Part shown: positions 1 to 7,480 of the stretch, piece by piece
How positions within the stretch are numbered: position 1 is the first letter of the stretch
Layout: each line of letters opens with the position of its first letter
NCBI GenBank assembly: GCA_018812385.1
Contig: JAHJDU010000152.1
Span: 1 to 11,849, forward strand
Direction of reading: 5' to 3'
Source: Pseudomonadota bacterium
Lineage (GTDB): Bacteria > Desulfobacterota > Desulfobacteria > Desulfobacterales > Desulfobacteraceae
DNA length: 11,849 nt
Made by a program: the position numbers and the translations under genes
The notes under the pieces: generated by a model
What the model was told of the DNA's origin: nothing
Databases searched by the model: none
The model's input: the letters and a program-made list of their open reading frames with translations, nothing else

Positions 1-1212
1 GTAAGCCCTGATATGAAATCTTTGATGGGAAAAAAGAATAAGATTCTGGAGAGCCAGAGGCAAGGGATTGCCGCTTTGTTGAAAAACAGTGGTGTTACCC
101 TGGAAATGGGCAGGGCCATGATAAAATCCAAAGGAGTTGTAGAGGTTATTTCAAAGGATGACAATAAAAAAGAACTTGACTATGACAAGCTCATCATTGC
201 CACAGGAACAAAGCCTTTAAATGTTGACGCTTTTCCCTTTGACCACCATCATATCTTGTCATCCAATGACATCCTGCAATTGGATGAAATCCCCGAATCT
301 ATTGTCATTGTAGGTGGTGGGGTGATCGGCTGTGAATTTGCCTGTATATTTTCAGCTTTAGGGGCAAAGGTGACCATTGTTGAGGCCATGTCAAGGCTGC
401 TTCCCTTGCCTGCCGTGGACGAAGACTGTTCTAAATTATTGTTAAGGGAGATGAAAAAAAGAAAGATTGCTGTTTTTTGTGATACCATTGTCAAATCATC
501 TGATATAAAAGATGATCTGGTTTCCATCCATCTGGAATTATCTCCGTTTACAGATAATCCAAAACCAAAAAAATTAAAAACCAATGTGATTGAAGCTCAA
601 AAAATGGCTGTCTGTATTGGCAGATCTGCTCTATCATCTGACTTAGGATTGGAAAATATCGATCTTAAAACCACGCCCCAGGGGTGGATTGATGCCAATG
701 AAAAATTGGAAACTAATGTGGAAGGCGTTTATGCCATAGGTGATATTCTTGGCCCGCAAAAAGTGATGCTGGCCCACGTGGCATCCCATGAAGGAATTAT
801 TGCTGCCCAAAATGCAATGGGGAATGAAGGTATCATGGATTATGATGTGATTCCAGGCGCTATCTTTACCATGCCGGAAATCGGCACGGTTGGATTGAGT
901 GAGGTAGAAGCAAAGAAACAAGGCTATGATGTGGAAGCATTCAGCGTCAATTTTCGAAGTCTTGGAAAAGCCCAGGCCATAGATGAGCTGGCAGGAATTG
1001 CAAAAATGATCGTTGAAAAAGAATCCAACAAGGTTCTGGGGGTTCATATGATAGGAGCCCATGCAACCGACCTGATTGCCGAAGCAACCCTTGCCATCCA
1101 AAAAGGATTGAGTGCAGCAGATATCGCCCACACCATTCATGCGCATCCCACACTGGCTGAGATCATGGGAGAAGTTTCTTTAAAAGCGTGTGGCAAGCCG
1201 ATTCATGGTTGA
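1..1212 (+). CDS. lpdA: Dihydrolipoyl dehydrogenase (E3), 5'-truncated by window edge
   Basis: Flavoprotein that reoxidises the dihydrolipoyl group of 2-oxoacid dehydrogenase complexes or of the glycine cleavage H-protein, passing electrons to NAD+ in the cytoplasm. The frame is open from base 1, before the first ATG at 13, so about 70-80 N-terminal residues lie outside the window. These would hold the first FAD-binding glycine motif and the redox-active CxxxxC disulfide, which therefore cannot be checked. Visible: the ATG motif (LIIATGTKP, about 199-225), the NAD-binding GGGVIGCEF motif (about 313-340), the second FAD motif (YAIGD, about 730-745), and the C-terminal dimerisation domain with the catalytic His-Glu pair in HAHPTLAE (1138-1161). 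The gene ends in TGA at 1210-1212 and converges on the kinase gene with only 26 bases between the stops; I see no clear terminator hairpin there. Which complex it serves is not shown. Family assignment is firm. Confidence 0.93.
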   Translation, partial: VSPDMKSLMGKKNKILESQRQGIAALLKNSGVTLEMGRAMIKSKGVVEVISKDDNKKELDYDKLIIATGTKPLNVDAFPFDHHHILSSNDILQLDEIPESIVIVGGGVIGCEFACIFSALGAKVTIVEAMSRLLPLPAVDEDCSKLLLREMKKRKIAVFCDTIVKSSDIKDDLVSIHLELSPFTDNPKPKKLKTNVIEAQKMAVCIGRSALSSDLGLENIDLKTTPQGWIDANEKLETNVEGVYAIGDILGPQKVMLAHVASHEGIIAAQNAMGNEGIMDYDVIPGAIFTMPEIGTVGLSEVEAKKQGYDVEAFSVNFRSLGKAQAIDELAGIAKMIVEKESNKVLGVHMIGAHATDLIAEATLAIQKGLSAADIAHTIHAHPTLAEIMGEVSLKACGKPIHG

Positions 1213-1238
1213 ATTAATATATTTTACTGGTGAAAGGG

Positions 1239-2738
1239 TTAAATTTTATATTCTGATTTTGGGAAATAGATGGAAAAGCAGGTGCCCTTATCCACTTCGC
1301 TTTTAACTTCAATGGTGCCGTGGTGCGCTTCAACAATACTTTTTACTATCGCAAGCCCAAGACCTGTTCCATTAATATGCCGCGTTTTTTCATTCTTCAC
1401 ACGAAAAAATTTATCAAAAATATGCTCCAGATCATTTTGCGGAATTCCCAAACCAGTATCTGAGACTGCAATTTTTGCACAATCAGTCTTTTCATCAGCC
1501 CAGGCGGTTATTGTTCCGCCATTTGGGCTATACCTGATGGCATTGGATATTAAATTGGACACCACTTCTTCCATGTTTATCCGGTTTCCCATCATCCAAA
1601 TCTCTTTTTTGATCTCTTTTATTGTCAGATGAATAGATTTGGCATCTGCTTGATCACGATAGAATGCGACCTGACCTTTTATGAGCTCAACCAGATCTAA
1701 TTGTTCTCTTTCCTGATTAATCAATCCTGATTCAATTTTGGAAAGATCCAGAAGCTCTGTTGAAAGTTTGGTTAAAGACTTGATTCGATTAGAACTTTTT
1801 TGCAGTATCTCTTTTTGTTTTTCTGTCAATTCACCTGCCAGCCCGTCAAGAACAACATTTAGCTGCATGAGAATTGAGTTTAAGGGGCTTTTTATTTCAT
1901 GGGCAACCATGGAAACAAAATCCGATTTCAACTTATCGATCTTTTTTAAAGCAGTTATATCGTTGAGAACAGTAATCGAGCCTAAGTTTCTATTTAGACG
2001 ATCCCGGAAAGGAATACACCTGATACCAATGATCATCTCTTCTTTTTCTTTTGAAAATGGCATGGTCATCTCATCGGTAATTTCTGCAAATGTATCCCCA
2101 GGCTGGTTAATGGCCTGATCTATCATATCCAGCAACCGGGAATCCTTTATAAATTCAGACACATTATGGCCGATAACAGATGTCTTCCTGCAGTCGATCA
2201 TCTTTAAGAATGCCGGATTTGCCAGAGCAATCCGTTTCTGGTTATCTGTTGTTAAAACACCATTATTCAAGGTATTAATCATCACCCTCATTCTGGATTT
2301 TTCCGTTGTAATATCCTGAAGTGTCCGAATAAACTCAATGGCTTTGCTTATAACAAGCCTTAATTCCTGGGGTGAAAAAGGTTTTGGTAAAAAATCAAAG
2401 GCGCCTTTTTTCATTGTTTCAATGGAGTGTTCAAGAGTTGCATACCCGGTAATGATGATCACCACAGTATCAGGATGATGGGATTTAACATCCTTCAGGA
2501 CATCCAGCCCGGACATCCCCGGCATCATTAAATCCAGCAAAATGATATCAAAATGTTTTTCTTTAATCATTTTCAAGCCTTTGATACCATTTTCAGCCAC
2601 TTTAACATCACATCCTTCTTCAGTCAATAATCGTTGACAGGCCTTCTGAATACGCACTTCATCATCCACCACCAGAACCCTTGGCTGGAAAAAAATATCC
2701 TTTACACTGTTTTTTATGGAATCTTTACTATTATTCAT
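1239..2738 (-). CDS. Hybrid REC-PAS-histidine kinase
   Basis: Soluble two-component sensor of 499 residues with an N-terminal receiver. REC domain about 20-135: acidic pair D25/D26, phospho-acceptor D69 (LLDLMMP), T97 and K119 (LPKPF). PAS-like domain about 150-262. HisKA with H280 in VAHEIKSPLN. HATPase_c with N-box (NLISNA, N395/N399), G1 (DTGLGI, D427), F-box (FDKFF) and G2 (GTGLGLAI, 457-464). All catalytic residues are present, so it should be an active kinase. There is no transmembrane helix or signal peptide, so the signal is cytoplasmic, or arrives by phosphotransfer to its own REC. Starts at ATG with only a weak upstream GAG. It follows the PAS-PAS kinase by 26 bases and is probably co-transcribed. 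The upstream kinase may phosphorylate its REC (inference). It has no output domain and no HPt. Architecture call is firm; signal and target unknown. Confidence 0.93.
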   Translation of the reverse strand: MNNSKDSIKNSVKDIFFQPRVLVVDDEVRIQKACQRLLTEEGCDVKVAENGIKGLKMIKEKHFDIILLDLMMPGMSGLDVLKDVKSHHPDTVVIIITGYATLEHSIETMKKGAFDFLPKPFSPQELRLVISKAIEFIRTLQDITTEKSRMRVMINTLNNGVLTTDNQKRIALANPAFLKMIDCRKTSVIGHNVSEFIKDSRLLDMIDQAINQPGDTFAEITDEMTMPFSKEKEEMIIGIRCIPFRDRLNRNLGSITVLNDITALKKIDKLKSDFVSMVAHEIKSPLNSILMQLNVVLDGLAGELTEKQKEILQKSSNRIKSLTKLSTELLDLSKIESGLINQEREQLDLVELIKGQVAFYRDQADAKSIHLTIKEIKKEIWMMGNRINMEEVVSNLISNAIRYSPNGGTITAWADEKTDCAKIAVSDTGLGIPQNDLEHIFDKFFRVKNEKTRHINGTGLGLAIVKSIVEAHHGTIEVKSEVDKGTCFSIYFPKSEYKI

Positions 2739-2764
2739 GATTATTCTATTCTCAGTTTAAATTA

Positions 2765-4294
2765 TCATATTGTTGAAGGGTTATGGTTAAACGAAGACGG
2801 CACTTGTTCCGAGGCAACATACATGGGAAATTCAACAACAAAGGTTGTTCCTTGTGAACCTGTTTTTTTAACAGAAATTTTCGCTCCATGTTCTTCAATA
2901 AGGCCGTAAACAATACTCAGGCCAAGCCCTGTACTTTTCCCCACTTCCCTTGTTGTAAAAAAAGGATCAAAAATTTTTGATAAATTTTCATGGGGTATGC
3001 CTTTTCCCGTATCTTTAATTTCCAGAAAAATCTTTCCAATAGATTTTTCCTTATAGGTGGTCAAAGTGATGGTTCCCTCTCCATCCATGGCATCTGCAGC
3101 ATTGATCACAAGATTAATCAAAACCTGGTTGAGTTTACTTGTATCTGCATGAATGAGCATCATTTCATCGGACAGGTCTTTTTTAATCTTTATATTTCTA
3201 AACTTCTGCTGATCCCGGATCAGATCCAGGCTCTGTTGAACTATATCATTGAGTTGAACAATATTTTTTTTTGCACCTGAACTTCGACTGTATACCAGAA
3301 GACTTTTAACAATTTCCCTACACCGGTTGGCATCTTCAAGAATATACCCAAGATCTTGCCTCATGCTCTCGTCAATATCACTCCGCTCTAAAAGAAGGCT
3401 GGCATAAAACAGCACACCTGTCAGCGGATTATTTATTTCATGGGCAACCCCGGCCGCCAGCTGGCCAAGCGATGCCATTTTTTCAGATTGTGCAAGCTGT
3501 TTCTGGGTCATTTTCAGCTCTTTTTCAACCTTGATCTTATCTTTCAAATCATTATAAATCGCCATTGTGGCTGATTCATTACCTTTTTCATCGTAGATAA
3601 TGGCAGCGGACATCTCGACTTCAATATTTTCTCCATGGGCATTGACAATGGTGGTCCTTGGAATCAAAATTTTCCCCTTACCCCCAATATTTTCATCTCG
3701 AAGCATTCTCATGATTTCTTTGGCCTTGCCCGGCGGATACAATTGTTCTGTATGTTTGATTTTGCCTTCCCCGCCATTATAATCGCCAAACAACTCTTTT
3801 GCCACTGAATTCATCAAATTGATATTGCCCTGCCGGTCGGCGGCAACAATTGCACTTGCAGAGGAATGGATAACCCGGGTGATAAATTCCTGCACCCCAT
3901 GCAACTGACCTTCAACAGATTTGGTCCGGGTAATATCCCTCATACTGCCAATGATATAAGCCACATCTCCGTTATCATCATAAATTGGAGAAAATACCCT
4001 CTCCTCCCATCGATAATGATGTTTTAACGTATAACTGTGACTCTTTTTATCTTTTATGACTTTGGAGATGGAACACTGATCTGAATGACAAGGCGTATCT
4101 TTATATAAAAACATATTAAAACATTTTTTCCCAAAAATTTCCTTAACGGAGAGATTAAATGCTTCATAAAATTTCTTATTGGCACCCACCAGGGTTTTAT
4201 CAGGAGAAATAATAACGCTGGGATATGACAGGGAATCAAATATCCTGGCACGCCAATACATTTCATCTGCTGATATGTCCAAATCTTTTTTCAC
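2765..4294 (-). CDS. PAS-PAS sensor histidine kinase (HEINNP type)
   Basis: Cytoplasmic sensor kinase of 509 residues. PAS 1 about 17-123, ending in MRDITRTK, contains C58, C69, H70 and C74. PAS 2 about 135-255. A short coiled-coil-like linker (about 250-272) leads to HisKA with H285 in AAGVAHEINNPLTG, the NtrB-like H-box. HATPase_c has N-box NLVINAAD (394-401), G1 DTGKGIP (D428), F-box IFDPFFTT and G2 STGLGLSIV (454-462), all intact. No membrane segment is visible. The start is GTG at 4294, chosen because a GAGG sequence lies about 10 bases upstream; M12 is the next ATG-type option. It stops in TGA 26 bases before the REC-PAS kinase and starts 77 bases after the ACT-repeat gene. Kinases of this H-box class often pair with NtrC-type or stand-alone receivers. 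Candidate partners here are the single REC protein at 5432-5818 and the REC of the next kinase (inference). Confidence 0.93.
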   Translation of the reverse strand: MKKDLDISADEMYWRARIFDSLSYPSVIISPDKTLVGANKKFYEAFNLSVKEIFGKKCFNMFLYKDTPCHSDQCSISKVIKDKKSHSYTLKHHYRWEERVFSPIYDDNGDVAYIIGSMRDITRTKSVEGQLHGVQEFITRVIHSSASAIVAADRQGNINLMNSVAKELFGDYNGGEGKIKHTEQLYPPGKAKEIMRMLRDENIGGKGKILIPRTTIVNAHGENIEVEMSAAIIYDEKGNESATMAIYNDLKDKIKVEKELKMTQKQLAQSEKMASLGQLAAGVAHEINNPLTGVLFYASLLLERSDIDESMRQDLGYILEDANRCREIVKSLLVYSRSSGAKKNIVQLNDIVQQSLDLIRDQQKFRNIKIKKDLSDEMMLIHADTSKLNQVLINLVINAADAMDGEGTITLTTYKEKSIGKIFLEIKDTGKGIPHENLSKIFDPFFTTREVGKSTGLGLSIVYGLIEEHGAKISVKKTGSQGTTFVVEFPMYVASEQVPSSFNHNPSTI

Positions 4295-4371
4295 ACTATT
4301 TTATCCTCAACTTATTCTTTGCGCTTGCAAAACAATTTCCGCTTTTATGCTACCACCCATCATTGATAGAG

Positions 4372-5319
4372 TTATGGAATTTCAAACACATCCATCAACG
4401 CCTGTTTTGCCTCTTCTCCCTTACCTTCAGGCAGGATAATCCCAATACTGGCCCCAGTGCAGTCTGCCTGCAATACTGGGATGAATTTTTGGGAAAGACA
4501 ATTCAATGCCCTGCTGATAATACTATGCCTGTCACCAAAATGTGGTCCGTGAAAACTTAACAAGTCTGCTGTACAAGTTTTATGAGCAGCAATTCCCAGT
4601 GATTTTCCTGTCAATAAAAAAAAGCAAATCTTTTCTTGCGAGCTCATATAAGCTGCAGTATAAAAAAACTTATTTTCTTTATTTTCCATGGATGGGATCT
4701 CCTGCCTGATTTTGGCCAGATGGTCAAAAGAAAAGAGATAAGAGCCAAGATTCAGATCTGGTACCAATGTAATACCATAGGTTTTTATTTTCTCTTCAAC
4801 ATAGGTTGCACGGGTTTCAGGATATTTTTTTTTTAAAAATTGTGTCAGTTCATCATTTTCATCCTGCTCAAAGGGTACATGGGATTCAGGCAGATCAAAA
4901 CTGGCGGAAAGCATCTCAAGAAAACCTTCAGACTTTTCTTGATCTACAACAAAAGTCAGCATGGCGTTTGAACATGCTATGTGCCGGAATGACAATTTCT
5001 GTCTTCCCAGAAGCGACAAAAGATAACCCAATAGACGCAAGTTGTAATTATGAGGATAGATTGATATGATACTGACCTTCCTGTGATTTTCCCGGTATCC
5101 ATCCTGATTGGCCATCTGCCAGAAATTTTTTGATGCAATGGTTCCTGAAATAAAAGATCTTTCGCCCATGGTGTTCAAGGTCATAAACACCATATTAATC
5201 CTGTTGGATTCCAGGGTCTGATAAAGTGGGGCCGTATCCTGTCTGTCAATATCTTTCTGGGTCACCTGAATATAATTTTTATTCAGACGGATTCCATTTA
5301 TTTTTATTCGCTCCATCAT
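4372..5319 (-). CDS. ACT-repeat protein, aspartokinase-regulatory-like, no catalytic domain
   Basis: 315-residue soluble protein that I recognise only at the fold level. Residues about 80-150 (VSIISIYPHN... then SNAMLTFVVDQE) read like the ACT domain of aspartokinases. Residues about 252-315 (FHGPHFGDRHSI... DCTGASIGIILPEG) read like another ACT-type unit; the first 77 residues and about 175-245 may be further divergent copies. No aspartokinase catalytic domain or other enzyme motif is seen, and no membrane segment. ACT domains usually bind amino acids or other small ligands, so a sensing or regulatory role is plausible, not shown. The start is the first of two ATGs (5319 and 5316). It has no good ribosome-binding site, only GGG directly before it, so the start is less certain. 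An in-frame stop lies 24 bases further upstream. It lies between a response regulator and a PAS kinase in the same orientation, which suggests a part in the same signalling unit. Could instead be annotated as hypothetical or 'aspartate kinase-like'. Confidence 0.75.
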   Translation of the reverse strand: MMERIKINGIRLNKNYIQVTQKDIDRQDTAPLYQTLESNRINMVFMTLNTMGERSFISGTIASKNFWQMANQDGYRENHRKVSIISIYPHNYNLRLLGYLLSLLGRQKLSFRHIACSNAMLTFVVDQEKSEGFLEMLSASFDLPESHVPFEQDENDELTQFLKKKYPETRATYVEEKIKTYGITLVPDLNLGSYLFSFDHLAKIRQEIPSMENKENKFFYTAAYMSSQEKICFFLLTGKSLGIAAHKTCTADLLSFHGPHFGDRHSIISRALNCLSQKFIPVLQADCTGASIGIILPEGKGEEAKQALMDVFEIP

Positions 5320-5352
5320 CCCAAAATCCGACGAATTATGTCATTTGGTATC

Positions 5353-5398
5353 ATAAACATTGCGGGAAAAATAAAAAACACTCTCCCGCAATGTTTAT
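5353..5398 (-). repeat. Perfect 15-bp inverted repeat (stem-loop) between response regulator and ACT gene
   Basis: The arms at 5353-5367 and 5384-5398 (ATAAACATTGCGGGA and its exact reverse complement) flank a 16-base loop. Read as - strand RNA, the first three loop bases (GAG) can pair with the last three (UUU) by G-U and A-U pairs. This lengthens the stem to about 18 bp with a 10-base U-rich loop; the + strand RNA cannot do this. It lies 33 bases after the response-regulator stop and 33 bases before the ACT start. No U-tract follows the stem on the - strand, so it is not a textbook intrinsic terminator. A TATGAT box (- strand, 5350-5355) overlaps its promoter-side end, so it could also be an operator or promoter element for the ACT gene. 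The inverted repeat is certain; its function is not. Confidence 0.8.
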
Positions 5399-5431
5399 TT
5401 TTCAATTTAATAAGATTATTGACAAAAAATA

Positions 5432-5818
5432 CTATCTACAATGGTCCCCGATAATTTCCATTAATTTATCAAGATCAATGGGTTTTGGAACATAATCGTC
5501 GGCCAGGGTGGTTTTACCATCATGATGGGTATAACTGGTTGTTTTTACCGAATCCGCCACGGCCGTCAAGAGGACTACAACAATATCCTTCAGGCTATCA
5601 CTCTTTTTAATATCATTACATACTTCCCAACCATTTTTCCTTGGCATCATTACATCAAGGATAACCAGAGCAGGTTTCTCTTCTTTTATTTTTTCCATGG
5701 CTTCTTCACCGTCATATGCCTTGGCAACTCTATACTCCAGAGATTCCAATTTCATGGAAACCGCTTCCACCAGATCGGGATCATCATCCACGACTAAAAT
5801 TAATTGTTTTTCACTCAT
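5432..5818 (-). CDS. Single-domain response regulator (CheY-like REC)
   Basis: 128-residue stand-alone receiver. Acidic pocket D11/D12/D13 (VVDDDPD), phospho-acceptor D55 (VILDVMMP), T85 (LLTA) and K112 (VPKPID) are all present, so it should accept phosphate. There is no DNA-binding or enzymatic output domain, so it presumably acts by protein contact or as a relay intermediate. The loop from T85 to K112 is 27 residues, against 22 in the REC of the kinase at 1239-2738, and carries a His-His pair (YTHHDGKT). I chose the ATG at 5818, since AAGGAG lies exactly 8 bases upstream. A GTG at 5827 would add three residues (MKT) but overlaps that ribosome-binding site. It begins 48 bases after the metF stop in the same direction, so it may be on the metF transcript. 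Likely donors are the two downstream kinases (inference). Confidence 0.92.
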   Translation of the reverse strand: MSEKQLILVVDDDPDLVEAVSMKLESLEYRVAKAYDGEEAMEKIKEEKPALVILDVMMPRKNGWEVCNDIKKSDSLKDIVVVLLTAVADSVKTTSYTHHDGKTTLADDYVPKPIDLDKLMEIIGDHCR

Positions 5819-5826
5819 TGTTTTCA

Positions 5827-5832
5827 CTCCTT
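5827..5832 (-). promoter_or_regulatory. Ribosome-binding site setting the response-regulator start
   Basis: AAGGAG on the - strand, 8 bases before the ATG at 5818. It overlaps the upstream in-frame GTG (5825-5827) and so argues against that GTG as the start. Confidence 0.75.
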
Positions 5833-5866
5833 ATTTATTGTCTTGAGGGCTTTTTTTATTTTATTC

Positions 5867-6790
5867 CTATACCACAGGTCTGGGGAATAATCCTGCTTTT
5901 TCTACAATTTGGGGAACCTTTTCTTCCCATTCAATGGCCATGATATGAAATCCGTGTACACCCTTAACTTGTTTTAACCTTTCAATGGATTCAATGGCTT
6001 TTTTTATACCTTCTTCGGGTTGTTCTTCTTTTGAAACTCCTGCCATGCGGTTGATAACCTCATCAGGGACATCCATGCCCGGTACTTTGTTTTTCATATA
6101 TCTTGCCATACCGGCTGATTTCATTGGGGTTATTCCTGCTAAGAGATGCACCTGTTCATCAAGACCTCTGTCACACATCATTTCCATATATTTTTCAAAC
6201 TTATCCAGATTGAAAATGCACTGGGTCTGGATAAAATCCGCACCTGCTTTTATTTTTTTGGCAAGACGCATCACCCTGAGTTCAAACGGATCGGCAAATG
6301 GATTTGCTGCAGCACCGATAAACATTTTCGGTGGTGTATTAATGTCTGCGCCGCCCTGAAATTTGCCTTCATCCCTCATTTTTTTAACCGTCTGAACCAA
6401 TTTAATGGAATCCAGATCAAATACCCCTTTGGCCATGGGATGATCACCGAATTTCACATGATCGCCCGACAGGCACATCATGGTATTAATTCCCAGGGAA
6501 TAGGCACCAATAATATCGCTTTGCATGGCCAGGCGATTTCTGTCCCTTGTGACCATCTGCAAAATGGGATCAAGCCCCATCTGTTTGATAATCACACCGG
6601 CTGCCCAACTGGACATTCTCACCATGGCGGTCTGATTGTCTGTTACATTGATAGCATCAACATGATCTTTTATAAGACTGGCCTTTTCTCTCACCTTTTC
6701 AGGAAGTGCACCCCGGGGAGGACCGACTTCAGAGGTCACGGCAAGGGCTCCAGATGCCAATACTTTTTCCAGTCTGCTTTCAGTTTTCAT
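5867..6790 (-). CDS. metF: Methylenetetrahydrofolate reductase, MetF subunit
   Basis: Flavin-binding TIM-barrel enzyme (307 residues, normal family length) that interconverts 5,10-methylene-THF and 5-methyl-THF, the last redox step of the Wood-Ljungdahl methyl branch. Landmarks: TSEVGPPRG with E21 (equivalent of E. coli MetF Glu28), TRDRNR (81-86), LSGD with D110 (equivalent of Asp120), GADFIQTQCIFN with Q190 (equivalent of Gln183), and the C-terminal HGFHIMAIEWEE (279-290). All three active-site positions are kept, so this is probably the catalytic copy. The ATG overlaps the metV stop (ATGA, 6787-6790) and AAGGA lies 9 bases upstream, which implies coupled, near 1:1 synthesis with MetV. MetF proteins next to MetV usually receive electrons through MetV rather than directly from NAD(P)H (family knowledge). 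Here HdrA and MvhD are the likely electron route (inference). Confidence 0.95.
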   Translation of the reverse strand: MKTESRLEKVLASGALAVTSEVGPPRGALPEKVREKASLIKDHVDAINVTDNQTAMVRMSSWAAGVIIKQMGLDPILQMVTRDRNRLAMQSDIIGAYSLGINTMMCLSGDHVKFGDHPMAKGVFDLDSIKLVQTVKKMRDEGKFQGGADINTPPKMFIGAAANPFADPFELRVMRLAKKIKAGADFIQTQCIFNLDKFEKYMEMMCDRGLDEQVHLLAGITPMKSAGMARYMKNKVPGMDVPDEVINRMAGVSKEEQPEEGIKKAIESIERLKQVKGVHGFHIMAIEWEEKVPQIVEKAGLFPRPVV

Positions 6791-7455
6791 AATGACAAAT
6801 CCTTTCTAACTATTTTTCTGGGTCCGCCGCCACCGGCAGGTCGAAAGTCTTTTGCTTCCATAATATTTTCATATTGTTTTTCCATTCCAAGGGCCTTTAA
6901 TCTTTCCCAGATCAAACACCAGGCACAATCAACATCTGGTGCTATTTCACACATGCCATTGGAGGTTCCGCCGCAGGGGCCGTTGAGCAGATGTTTTGAA
7001 CATCTCGCCACAGGGCAGATGCCACCCGTGATTCCCAGCAGGCAGTCACCGCACCCCTGGCACCTTTCCACCCAGATTCCCTGGGATTCTGACGCCCCCA
7101 TAAATTTTGTGTTTACGGCAGGAAACACTGGTTTTTCCTTATACCTTTCTGCAATGGTCTGTACACCGCAGCCGCATGCCATGGAAAGGATGGCATCTGC
7201 CCTGTCAATTTCAGACACAAGTTCTTCCACATATTCAGGATCACATTGTCTTTCAAGGGTAATTTCTTTAATATCAACCGTCCTGCCCTGTTTCAAACAA
7301 TTCAGGTTAATAGCGGATGCCAGAAGGCCGACCTCTTTTCTTCCACCGGCTGCACATACAGTCACACATTCATTACAGCCCACCAGAAGAATCCGGTCAT
7401 AGGGTGAAATATAGTCTATAATTTCATTTAATGGTTTTTGCTCTGCAGTTATCAT
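6787..7455 (-). CDS. metV: MetV, zinc/iron-sulfur subunit of methylene-THF reductase (MTHFR C-terminal domain)
   Basis: 222-residue cysteine-rich partner of MetF, matching the family annotated as methylene-THF reductase C-terminal domain. Sixteen cysteines are visible: C27/C30/C34, C53, C71, C94/C96, C132/C135/C138 (CQGCGDC), C147, C152, C161, C169 and C177/C180. The signatures LLNGPCGG (156-163) and DCAWC (176-180) are typical of the family, whose members carry iron-sulfur clusters and zinc and pass electrons to the MetF flavin. Start at ATG 7455 is supported by GGAG 8 bases upstream. It follows mvhD by 25 bases and overlaps metF by 4 bases. The order mvhD-metV-metF makes it the probable bridge between the HdrA/MvhD module and MetF. 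Cytoplasmic; no signal peptide. Confidence 0.93.
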   Translation of the reverse strand: MITAEQKPLNEIIDYISPYDRILLVGCNECVTVCAAGGRKEVGLLASAINLNCLKQGRTVDIKEITLERQCDPEYVEELVSEIDRADAILSMACGCGVQTIAERYKEKPVFPAVNTKFMGASESQGIWVERCQGCGDCLLGITGGICPVARCSKHLLNGPCGGTSNGMCEIAPDVDCAWCLIWERLKALGMEKQYENIMEAKDFRPAGGGGPRKIVRKDLSL

Positions 7456-7480
7456 ATTCTCTTCTCCAAAGATTTTATCA

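Noticed and set aside
643..1146. A 167-codon open frame on the - strand inside lpdA
   Set aside because: It is antisense to the conserved C-terminal part of lpdA; the lpdA translation carries all expected motifs, so this is a shadow.
1213..1238. Possible bidirectional terminator between lpdA and the convergent kinase gene
   Set aside because: The 26 bases are AT-rich but no stable stem with a T-run can be drawn.
4318..4331. Small hairpin TTTGC-GCTT-GCAAA in the gap between the ACT gene and the PAS-PAS kinase
   Set aside because: Only a 5-bp stem with no U-tract; expected by chance in a gap of this composition. I see nothing else in that 77-base gap.
5419..5424. TTGACA on the + strand as a -35 box
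   Set aside because: It lies antisense to the local genes and has no reasonable -10 box at 16-18 bases spacing.
5825..5827. GTG at 5827 as the response-regulator start
   Set aside because: It overlaps the AAGGAG ribosome-binding site, which is ideally spaced for the ATG at 5818.
5836..5866. T-rich stretch after metF as an intrinsic terminator
   Set aside because: The GAGGGC before the T-run on the + strand has no complementary arm nearby, and on the - strand the run is A-rich, so no terminator forms for metF.
6146..7402. A 418-codon open frame on the + strand opposite metF and metV
   Set aside because: It lies entirely antisense to two clearly recognised genes, has the low-complexity His/Phe/Ser composition of a shadow frame, and no family resemblance.
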